Shown here piece after piece: positions 23,858-33,698 of a DNA stretch of 64,000 nt. The notes beneath the pieces are model-generated. The model was not told where the DNA came from, did no database searches, and saw nothing but the letters and a program-made list of their open reading frames with translations. The translations under genes were made by a program, and so were the position numbers. Positions within the stretch are counted from its first letter, which is position 1, and the number at the start of each line of letters is the position of its first letter. The DNA is from Cornus controversa (lineage: Eukaryota; Streptophyta; Magnoliopsida; Cornales; Cornaceae). Location of the stretch: NCBI GenBank assembly GCA_026545225.1, contig CM048846.1:57354270-57418269 (forward strand), given 5' to 3'.

Positions 23858-24106
23858 GCATCAATAGTAAAACACAATTTAAATATATATATACAAAAAC
23901 AAAGAACATTCAATCAAATGCACGAATTTTAGGCAATATACTCACAAAAGGTCCAAGCTTGAGTCTTGAGATATACGGTGTGTGGTATACCTAAAATTTA
24001 AGCAATTTGAGAGATAAGAACAGAATATATACAAAAAGGATAAAATAATTTCTAGACTAAGAATCAAATTAAACTTAATCTCTCAGTGGCGACAATTACA
24101 CCATAG

Positions 24107-24124
24107 TCCCCAACAACGACGCCA
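24107..24124 (-). other. Primer-binding site of Athila-like element E
   Basis: On the minus strand this is TGGCGTCGTTGTTGGGGA, an 18-nt match (three changes by family comparison) to the complement of the plant tRNA-Asp 3' end. That is the usual Athila/Tat primer. It lies 6 bp inside the LTR boundary at 24131. Confidence 0.85.
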
Positions 24125-24130
24125 AAATTT

Positions 24131-25533
24131 TGATGTAGCCAAATTTGTATTTCTCTTTGTAGCTTACTATTGCCTATCAAAATATAATTTAAACCACTCG
24201 CAAGAGAACGAATCTTTGTAGATATGGTTCTATATAGAAGGTATCGATCCCATGAGGACTACGTGGGTGAATTGTTACTATTGAGAGAGAATTTCCAATT
24301 TAATCCTAAAAATAGAATTTTTAATTTGAATTTAAAACTACTTTGTAGAATGTAAAAACATTAAAAGTAAAGAATTTATAAAGTTGAGAGAGAGAGAACT
24401 AGGGGTGGTTTCCACCTCTAGCCATTTGACGTGTTCAAGTATGTAGCAAATGAAATTTTCTATAAGTATATGCAACACAATGTCATTAGGGTTATGGCCT
24501 ACAATGACATATCAAAAGATAAATATGATTTCTAACTAAACATAACCCATCTTTAACAAGCATAGTCCTTCAACCTATCTACTTATCCTACCTTCTAAAT
24601 GTACCTACGTGTATCCGAACTACCCTATCTTGGCATGGACTATATTAAGCAAGAAACATCACATTCCATTAAAAACCATTACAAAGCCATCATTTACACT
24701 TTTTGTGAAAGTTGTAAATGTTGAGCATTCAATATAAAATATTTCTACTCTAAGACAAGAGAAAGAAATAATATCAAATGAATATATTGAAGAGGTTCAC
24801 AAATATTATACAAAACACTAGGCTAAGTAATCAACATATAAATATAAATCCCAAAGTTGCTACAAAATGAACAAGTAACATAGCTAGGGGTTTCACCCAC
24901 ACCCTAGATGGAAAGTTAGTTGAACATAGGAGACTTGCAATCCTCCATAGCCAGAGATATGAAGCTCCAAAGGTCTGGTTCAGCACTTCTTCTCTCCCCT
25001 TCCAAGTTTTTCCTCTTCTTTTGCTCAAAACATGCATATATGTCCATCCATTTGTGTCCTTGGGTCCCACCATGCCCATATATCTATATAATCTACCTAA
25101 TATATATATGCTCCCCTCACATGTCTCTTTGAAGTCAGAAAATCCTCAAAAAGGACGTGCAAAGGTCATTCTTGGAGGCAAGTGGCAAGACAAGTGGATA
25201 AGTGGGCAAGTGGCCAACTTGCAGTCTGCAGAATCTCGATTGTGAAAAATTGAAGTTTCGCACAATCGAGATTTTGATCATGCGAAATATCTGTTTCGCA
25301 CAATCGAGATTTCGATTGTGTGAAATCATCATCTCGATTGTGCGAAATGTCTTCATGAATTTCTTAATTTCTTCACTTCCACAGCATTTGATCGAAAATA
25401 TCGCCCTTTCTGGGATAAAACCTAATATTCAACAAAAACACAAAAATAGCATAAAAATACCGAGGTAAACATAAATACGGAATCAACATATGCAATTAAG
25501 AAGGCTTAAATGTGCAACATTTAACGCTTATCA
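24131..25533 (-). repeat. 5' LTR of Athila-like element E
   Basis: This 1403-bp LTR begins TGATGTAGCC and ends ACGCTTATCA on the plus strand, so in element orientation it starts TGATAAGCG. It is followed by gttat (25534-25538), the presumed target duplication whose partner is lost. It holds a cluster of inverted motifs (TTTCGCACAATCGAGAT and its reverse complement) at 25231-25349. No matching 3' LTR is in the window. Confidence 0.88.
25231..25349. repeat. Inverted-motif cluster in the Athila-like LTR
   Basis: About six copies of AATCTCGATTGTG(C)GAAA and its reverse complement TTTCGCACAATCGAGATT alternate in orientation within 119 bp. Neighbouring copies can pair as hairpins. It lies 185-300 bp from the 5' end of the LTR (element orientation). 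Confidence 0.85.
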
Positions 25534-26201
25534 GTTATTACCAAGCTCTTCTGCTATTAGTGCTCTTTCCACCACTGCAACATAGCTTGTCAAGCCCAAA
25601 ATTACAATGTTATCCCTTATAGAGGTTTGGAGACCTCTCACGAACCTCTTCACCTTAAGTTCCTCAGTAGGGATCACCTCCTGTGCAAAATGAGCCAATG
25701 ATGTGAACTTGGTCTCATACTCCAAAACTTTCATATTCTCCTAAAGCAAATTAAAAAACTCTCACCTTAACTTATCCTTCACCGTTACTGGCAAATACTT
25801 CTCGAAGAATAACGCTTCGAACATATTTCAGATCATTACTTTAATATCATGACAGTTTCTAATGGATTTCCACCAATGTTTGGCCTCACCCTTAAGATAA
25901 TGGGCGACCACTTTCACCTTCAAGTTCTCCTCTACCGCAAGTGCGGTAAGGAGTTCGACCATCTCATCTATCTAATTCTCAGCCATCATAGGGTCAGGCC
26001 CTCCAGCGTACGATGGCAGATTATATTCCTGACATGCCCCAATGTCAACATCATCCTACTAGGAGCTGCTCTAGGTCGAGCTTGAGTCTTCTCTTGTGTT
26101 TCCCTAGCAATTTTCTGCATGGTCGCAACCATATCATACATAACTTGCTCTTCATTCATAGGGACTGTGTCTGCTCCTTCGCGAACTCTTTGTGGTGGCA
26201 T
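25534..26201 (-). pseudogene. Ty3 element B: Gag N-terminal part, cut by element E
   Basis: Gag of element B starts at MPPQRVREG (26201). The N-terminal region runs to about 25986. After several frame breaks, the 25734-25534 piece has MKVLEYETKFTSLAHFAQEV...EELKVKRFVRGLQTSIRD, a clear Tekay/Del-type retrotransposon gag core. It ends at the insertion of Athila-like element E. Its continuation is not found to the left of E and F. Confidence 0.85.
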
Positions 26202-26689
26202 CTTGCTATATAGACAACAAGAAGACACTTAATTTCCAAGCCAAATCATCCAAAACCGTATGTTTATTCTAAACATGTAAGCATCAAATCATATTCCATA
26301 TGACAATACACAAGTTGCATATCCATTACAGAACCTCAAGTCAAAATCTTTAACCTCAACTAAACACACATTCAAAATCACACCCTTTGTCCAAGGTAAT
26401 CAAGCCTATGGCTCTGATAAGTCCTATATCAATACAAAATCCCAATCCAACACATGATTGGACCTTGCCCTTCGTCCTTAAGTTTTTGAACCTAATGCTC
26501 ATATCCTCAAATCCTTTCAAACATCACACTATGGTTCAACCCTTTCCCGTCGTCCCTAGGTATGCCAACCTAGTGCTCTGATACTAAGTTGTTGATATCA
26601 GATACTTGATCTATCCTTCAAAAATTACATGTGATATGACCATTCCCTATCATCCCTAGGTATTCCAACTTAGTGCTCTAATACCAAGT
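26202..26689 (-). other. 5' untranslated leader of element B with repeated primer-site-like words
   Basis: This lies between the 5' LTR and gag. The true primer-binding site is 26673-26687 (minus strand TTGGTATTAGAGCAC, initiator tRNA-Met type). The unit ccctaggtat-ccaac-tagtgctctgata recurs upstream at about 26411, 26498 and 26575, giving up to four primer-site-like copies spaced about 80-100 bp. No coding sequence is visible. Confidence 0.75.
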
Positions 26690-29261
26690 TGTCACACCCC
26701 AATTTTTGTTCTCTAGAAACCAAGGGTGACTGGGTTCTCACCTCACCAAATCATCTCACTAATCTAAAACTTAATATGGAAGCTTTCAAACTTACATCAT
26801 TACATTGGCGTATACCCATCAATACCCCTCACAATGGGACTATATATATAACTACCAAGTTCTGGAACTTAACTCCATGTGTGAGCAAAATTTGAACTTG
26901 AAACTTACACCATTGGAAAGAAGGTTCAAAAAGAATCAATTTCAAAAAAATAATCACTTGATTCGAGTTTGAAACGACAAAATGATGCCTATTTCAAAAT
27001 TTTGAAAATCTATAACAGTAAATCTATTGACTTATCAAATGTATCTATCAATTGTTTTGCTGCTCTAGAAAGCTTAAAAATACTCTATCTAAAATAGTCA
27101 ACTTATAGAAAGAGGCAGTCGACTGATTCCACCTGGAACCCTTTTTTTGCATCTTTTTGTCCAAAATTTACCCCAAAACTCATATGTAAACTTTTCCAAC
27201 ACATAAAACTCATCTAACAACATTCTAATCATCTAGATATGCTCTATCATCATACACATAGTTCAAATCATACATTTGAATCAATATGCACCCCCAATCC
27301 TAATTCATGTTCATAAAATCCACATAGTCCAATATAAATCCATAATGTACATGTATAACAACTCATTATCTATACAAACAAACTCCAATTAAAATATAAA
27401 AGTTACATATATGGTAATGTAACTACAATGTCTATATAATCCACATGCCACATGCCAGTATAGGTAGCCCAAATATACACAGTTTGTGCATAAAATCCTA
27501 AAATACACCAAAGAGCTCCAAGTGACTAGGTAAGTCCTTTCTGTCCATCCTCGATGCCTTACCTGTAAAAATGTTGAGGGGAGCAGGGTGAGCACCACGG
27601 TGGCTCAGTAAAGATAACTAAACCCACCTAAGCATCGATTTGACGTCGACCTACATGATATGCCTCATGTCATCCCTACGCTATATGGCATGCTCAAATG
27701 CTCATGCTATCAACAAGGCAGTATTGTAACAAATAACAAGTATACATGTAATCACACACAACCACAAAATCACATAACATACGCCTTAAACTCACGACCA
27801 AAATCCTCAACATGAATCCACCATTAAAGAACCAAACTTATCCACTAACTCAACTACTTAACCTTACAAATTCTAAAGTATTGCGATGGAACCTTTCAAC
27901 CTCATAGTTCTAAATTTTCACAACCACCAAGATTATCACATGTTGACACCCGTCAACCTCAAGATTGTCACTATGGTTCCTCATCAATTGAAAACTGCCA
28001 ATTGAAGGAGAGGAGTCTATTTTTCACCAACTGAAAATATTAGCTCACCACACCTTTCATGTACATCCATTCTCATAGTCCAACTTCCTTAATACTCATT
28101 CTATTTCCAACAATCATCCCACTATCCACCAAGAACAACCTATGCTAGGCAATCATAACATACGCATCACATTGCATGCATTTTCACCCAGAACAATCAC
28201 CAAATGCATTAACATGAAAAATCACTCATTTGATGCATTTTTTGACATATGACATTCAAGTTCACATAATTCAAGTCATGGTTCAAGGTAAGCCTAATGA
28301 ACCTCATGCTTCTCAACAATGGTTACAACATGTGCAAAACATCATTAAGCTATAACCAGCGTGTCAAGTACACAATCTTTCATGTATAACATTCATATAA
28401 GTCACATACATCATGTATTTCACATATAGGTGGCACAAAACTCACATTTAACATGCATAGACTAATATGCTTCACATACATCATAATATCACATGAAGAA
28501 CACTCTAGACATTCATATATATATAAGAGGAAATCAAGTACATGACATTTTATCTCTCTAACTATTACTAGCATATCCATATACCACAAAAATCCTAGAG
28601 AATCGATGAGAGGAAGGAGAATACACCCCTACCTCAAGTTACAGACTTTCCAAGCACTTTTCAAAATTTCCAGTGGTTTCCACCTTGCCGAAACATGAGG
28701 TTGTTCGGTTCAAACCAAAGCCCTTGATGTCCTCTACACACTTTCCTTTTTTAGCTACCTCCAAATCATACCTTAAACACTCCAAAATCTAGAGAGAAGG
28801 GAGAGAGATGAAGTGGGTGTGCTAGAGAGAGATTGAGATATATAAATATGAAATATTCAAGACCTTAGGATATTTATATCACTCCTTGGGGCACGAAACG
28901 ATCAATTTGCCCTCAAGCCACTTAACGTACCTTCTCGACTTCCATTTTTTATTTCAAAAGTTGTGTTGGCTCTGAAATTAATTCTTTAACTATCTAAATA
29001 TTTTGTTTGGTCCATAACAAAAAATAACATTTTTTTAAAAAAATTTCAGATTTCCGGGCCAACTAGACCTCATCCCGGGGCTCCTATTTGACCAAAAAGT
29101 CAAACTTCTCCAAATATTTTAAAAACTTTTAGAAATCTCTTAACATATTTTAAACATTTTTTCCACTCTCAAAACATCCAAAATATCATTTGAAATGCAT
29201 TTATAGTGAAAATGACAAAAAATTCAAAAAGAACCAGCCAAATTTGGTTCCGGTCTCTATA
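26690..29261 (-). repeat. 5' LTR of Ty3 element B
   Basis: This 2572-bp LTR begins TGTCACACCCC and ends GGTCTCTATA (terminal CA changed to TA). It contains about 330 bp (about 28870-29190) missing from the other copy, including a purine/pyrimidine-rich part near 28880-29160. The palindrome cluster is at 27010-27130. The section 28202-28742 is almost identical to 13495-14035. Confidence 0.93.
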
Positions 29262-29528
29262 AGATTCTTCACATGTACTAGATTGGACAGATCTTGAGGT
29301 GGAGGAGGACATATCGTATAAGGATAGGCCGATCCAGGTTCTGGATACTAGAAAGCAAGTGCTTCGGGGTAAGACCATTCCATTAGTTAAGGTCCTTTAG
29401 AGGCATCACGGAGCCGATGAGGCTACGTGAGAGCGAGAACAAGAAGTCCGCTCAAATTATCCCAAGTTATTTACTACTTGAGGTATGTTCCTAATTTTGA
29501 GGATGAAATTCCTTGAAGGTGGGGAGGT
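29262..29528 (+). pseudogene. Ty3 element A: chromodomain and polypurine tract
   Basis: This resumes the integrase C-terminus of element A after the B insertion: HVLDWTDLEVEEDISYKDRP and QVLRGKTIPLVKVL, then a stop, followed by RHHGADEAT and EREQEVRSNYPKLF. These blocks form the chromodomain-type tail of Tekay-like integrases, which in relatives directs integration to heterochromatin. Two Trp codons have become stops (TAG, TGA). The polypurine tract GAAGGTGGGGAGGT (29515-29528) abuts the 3' LTR. Confidence 0.9.
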
Positions 29529-32302
29529 TGTAGAGACCGTGACCAATTTTTGCTGATTTTCATTTTAATCTTCATAATTTTCATAAATGCATTTTGAATA
29601 ATGTTTAGCATGTTTTGAGTGTGGGTAAAATGTTTGAAAAGTTGTATATAGGTTTTTGAAAGTTTTCGGAACATTTGGAGAAATTTGACTTTTTTGTCAA
29701 ACGGAGGCCCTGGATGCGGTCCGGGTGGGCCGAAAATCTGGAAAACTCTGAAAAATAATAATTATTATTTTTGGCTTGGATGAAATTTTTAGAGAATTAA
29801 GGAAGTGATTTCGAGTCCGTAGGTACTTTTAAAATCAAAAACGGAGGTCGGGAGGGTACGTTAAGTGGTTCGGGGGTGTTTTAGTCATTGTGCGCACCCT
29901 AGATATTTGAAAGATCTATGGCTGAGAGATTCTAGCCATTTCTCATGGTTTTTTCTCTCTCTAATTTCTCCCAACTTCATCCTTCCACCTTCTCTCTACA
30001 TTTCGGGTGGTTTTGGCTTGGATTCGGGATTCGCCGAAGAAGGAAAGTACGTAGAGCTCGGTAAGGGCTTCGCTTTGGATCGAACAATCTTGTATTTCAA
30101 CAAGGTAAACCTCGGTGAGATTCTTGAAAATTTCTTGTAAGCCTTCCAAATTCAAGGTAGGGGTTCTCCTTCTCTCTTAGTTGTCAATTCTAGGGTTTCG
30201 GGAGGGTTAGAAAAGTATAAGTAGTGTTTGCATGTAAGTAAGTGGTAAGAGGGATGAGATCTAATGTTTTCTCCTTCTCTTGAGATTATTATGTGAAAAA
30301 TGAATGTCTCTTGTGATATGTGTAAGGTGGTGAATGAATATGTGCAAGGTGTGCAATGTGAAAGCATGATTTTATTTATGTTAGTTTATGCGCATATTTG
30401 ATTTATATGCAAGAATTGACGTGTATGAGATTATATGTGCTTATGTAGTGAGAAATGCATGCTAAGTACTCTTATAACTAGCTTGTAAAATTGAGAAACA
30501 TAAAAATGACATGCTAGACATTTTATGTTTGAAATGCATATATGGGATAATTGTGAGGAAATGGGGAAAAGGACCGTGCATGGGATGTCGAAGTTGTCCA
30601 ACCATGCTAAGTAAGTGACATTATTGTCTAATGAGGTATGACAGTTAGAGTGGTCCTATTATACCAAGGCTAAGGCCTAGAATCGGAGTATGTCCACATT
30701 TGGTGGGTTTTGGAATTGTCCACTCACATTAAGGCAAACCAATATATTACCAATGTAATATGACATTGTCAGAGTTGTCTAAGTCATAAAAATGTCGTCG
30801 GAGGTGTCCAAGGTCACATTATCATCGAAGCGGTCCAAATCATGTTTGGTGTATCGAATTAGGGCCGAGAGAGAGAGAGAGAGAGAAATTACATCTTTTT
30901 CTTACATGGTTACTTGTTAAGCATGATATATGCTTTAATGAATTTCCCTTAATGTGCATTGCTTGATTGAACATGTGAGTGTTGAAGGTGACACGTAGTG
31001 TAGTGGCATACATTCATGTAGGTTGGTGTCAAGTCAGCACATAGGTGGGTTGGGGTATTCCTATTGAGCCGTTGAGTTGTTCACCCATTTTTCCCTAAAC
31101 TTTTTATAGATAAAGCTCCCATGATGAACGGGACTTGAATGACCAAGCAAGGTTCTTCGTAACCTGTTTGCTTTATATTTTGGATATTGTAGATTTGGCT
31201 ATCTATGCCAGTATGTGGCATGATGAAATTTATTTTTGTAGTCATGTATGAATTCTTAATGCTTTTGGATTATACTCATGTAATTCAAACTATGACTATG
31301 AATTGGTAAGGATTTTCTTATGAAATGTATGAATGGAATCATTATATATCTAATGAAGATGATAGATGGAAAATAAAAATGAGTTGTGATCATGAAATAT
31401 GTGATTAGGGTTGAACTCCACATACTTTTGAGCTCATGAATGTATTTCTCTTGATGTTGTAAACTTGGAGGGTTTGAGTGTTTGAGATGTATAATTTGGA
31501 TGGAATGGATGATTGGGGTGTAATGATAAGGGAATTATGTTTCAATTGTATATTGTATGATGTATGAATGCTTTTGGATGGAATTGAAGGCATTAGGATG
31601 GCCATTGGGGAAAAACATGCCCAAAGTGCACGTTTTGGATTCATGGATGAAATGTATGGATTCCTATAGGTTTTAATCTTGTTTTAAGTTGGGTTATGAT
31701 TGGTTATGGTTATGGTTTGCATTTAGGCTTGAAAAACATAGATTTTGAGCTTCTGGGCACTTTCGGTTGCCTAGGCTCTACAACAGCCAACTGAAAGTGT
31801 GAGATCCCCAACATTTGCAAATTGGGGACCAGTTTCAGCCGGCTAAAGGAAGGTTTTAGCAGGCTGAAAGCTCTCTTTCGACCGACCGAAACTACCCTTC
31901 AGCCGATCAAAAGAATAACAGGAATTCTGGGAATTTTTTGATTTCGCCCAAACTTTAATCGGGTGTAACGTCTTTGTTTTAAATCAAAATTGAGTGTAGT
32001 TTTTTTAAAAAAAAATCTAGTATTTTTGAATCCTCTATCCAATGGTGTAGGTTTCAATTTTCAGTTTCAATCATATAAGGAGTTAAGTTTGGAAATTGAG
32101 TGATTCATGAGTGTAAATAAGTTGGATTTTTATCATTCACCCCCATCTCCTTCGCTCTTCACTGGGAGTCGAGAGTTAGGGCATGATAACTTGGTATCAA
32201 AGTTTGGTATCATGATGAAATTAGTGGGATTGTACATGAAAGTTGTGAATGTGTGACTTTAATCACCCTTGATTTCTAGGAGTCAAAAATCGGGGCGTGA
32301 CA
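29529..32302 (+). repeat. 3' LTR of Ty3 element A
   Basis: This 2774-bp LTR has TGTAGAGACCGTGACC...GGGGCGTGACA ends. The right boundary is fixed because 32303 onward is integrase of another Ty3 element (C). It carries a (GA)n run at 30866-30887 and a cluster of CAGCCGGCTGAAA-like palindromic words at 31750-31920. Frames such as 29865-30140 have no visible homology and are not treated as genes. The 5' LTR lies outside the window. Confidence 0.9.
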
Positions 32303-33698
32303 GACAGTAAAGGATTGGATCTTGCATTCTGGTGGAGGTCTATAATTCAGAGGATTGATGGTAGTTCCTTCTGATTGTCGTGATGATGTATTATAGGAAT
32401 TTCATTGTTCTTGTTTTGCAGTTCGTCCTGGCGGTATAAAAATGTATCACAATGTGAGACGCCAATATTGGTGGCTAGGTATGAAGAATAATGTGGCACA
32501 GTTTGTGGCAAGATGTCTTACTTGTCAACAAGTAAAGGTAGAATATCAAAAGCCAGCTAAGTTGTTGCAACCATTACCAGTGGCTAAGTGGAAATAGGAA
32601 CATATTACCATGGATTTTGTGATGAGTCTTCCGAGGTCAAATAAGGGCAATAATATAGTTTGGGTTGTTATAAATAGATTGACAAAATGAGCTCACTTCT
32701 TGCCTATGAGGTTGACAGATGATGTGAGGAGGCTTAGTAAGCAATATGTGGAGAAAATTGTGAGGCTACATTAGGTTGCAGTATCCATTGTATCGGATAG
32801 GGATCCACGATTCACTTCGAGATTCTAGAAGGGATTCTAGACGATGTTGGATACAGAGTTGCACTTTAGTATAATATTCTATCTATAGACTGATGGGCAG
32901 TCAGAGCGTACTATTCAGATATTGGAAGATATGTTTCGTGCTTGTATTCTCAATTTTGGCGGTGGTTGGAAGAATTATTTGTCACTTGTGGAGTTTGCAT
33001 ACAACAACAATTATCACGCTAGTATTTAGATGACACCAATTGAGGCGTTGAATGACAGACCTTGTAGATCTCTAGTTTATTGGACTGAGGTGGGCGAGAC
33101 CGCAACCTTAGGACCAGATATTGTGCATGAGACTACAGAAAAAATTAAGTTGATTAAACAGCAATTGTTGACAGCTTAGAGTCGTTAGAAGAGCTATGCC
33201 GACAGGAGGTGACAACTTTTATCCTTTGAGGTGGGAGATTATATGTTTCTAAAGGTTTTGCCATAGAAAGGATTGATGCACTTTGGGCAAAGTGGCAAGT
33301 TGTCACCTAGATATATTGGACCATTTGAGATCCTTGAGTGTGTTGGTGAGGTGGCTTACAAATTGGTTTTACCACCACAGTTGAAAAAAAGGTTCATAAC
33401 GTATTCCATGTTTCGATGTTGAGGAAATATGAACCTGATCCAACTTATCTTCTGATTTGGGTAGACGTTGAGGTTGACGAGCATGTCACCTATGAGGAGA
33501 GACCAGTTCAGATTCTTGATGCTAGAGAGCAAGTTCTGAGGGGTAAGATGATCTCGTTGGTCAAAGTTTTGTGTCATCATCACAATGTTGAGGAGGCTAC
33601 GTGGGAGCGATAGCAAGAAGTTCATTCTAAGTATCTGGACTTGTTTCCTTCAAGTATGGCTTGATTTTGGGAATGAAATCCTTTTAAGTTGGGTAGGT
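32303..33698 (+). pseudogene. Ty3 element C: integrase and chromodomain remnant
   Basis: This is the part of element C right of the A insertion. The HHCC domain has EFHCSCFAVRPGG (the second His is Arg) and CLTCQQVK (about 32400-32540). In the core the catalytic residues appear as ITMDFV, SDRDPRF and DGQSERT (about 32608, 32797, 32890). The chromodomain-type tail is VDVEVDEHVTYEERPVQILD...QVLRGK...VEEATWER (33416-33613). At least seven stops are present. It is close in sequence to element A but more decayed. The polypurine tract is weak (ttttaagttgggtaggt, 33682-33698). Confidence 0.9.

Larger units (their letters stand above)
19366..25533 (-). mobile_element. Athila-like Ty3 retrotransposon E, 3'-truncated, nested in B
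   Basis: In minus orientation it runs 5' LTR (25533-24131), tRNA-Asp-type primer-binding site, gag, protease with DLGA, RT, RNase H and the start of integrase. It then ends abruptly near 19366 against LTR relic F. No 3' LTR or left-side duplication is seen, so the left end was lost by deletion. Gag and RT sequence style and the primer site match the Athila/Tat branch of plant Ty3 elements. It interrupts the gag of element B at 25534. Confidence 0.88.
11987..29261 (-). mobile_element. Ty3/gypsy element B, minus strand, host of nested insertions
   Basis: This element lies between the 5-bp duplications agatt (11982-11986 and 29262-29266). In its own orientation the 5' LTR is on the right (26690-29261), followed by the primer-binding site, gag, and an interrupting Athila-like element. 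The left side has a non-coding 3 kb and the 3' LTR (11987-14242). LTR ends in minus orientation are TGTAGAGACC ... GGTGTGACA, very like those of elements A and C, so all three belong to related Tekay-like families. I see gag but no protease, RT or integrase of B itself, so B is either a gag-only non-autonomous form or has lost pol by deletion around the nested elements. Confidence 0.9.

Noticed and set aside
13673-28589. Identical 69-residue frames on the minus strand at 13673-13882 and 28380-28589
   Set aside because: They lie in the two LTRs of element B inside the low-divergence tract. The identity is explained by the LTR copy relation plus conversion; no domain or codon signature is seen.
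29865-30140. Frame of 91 residues in the 3' LTR of element A
   Set aside because: It lies within U3/R of an LTR, has no recognisable domain, and similar frames are not kept in elements B and C.
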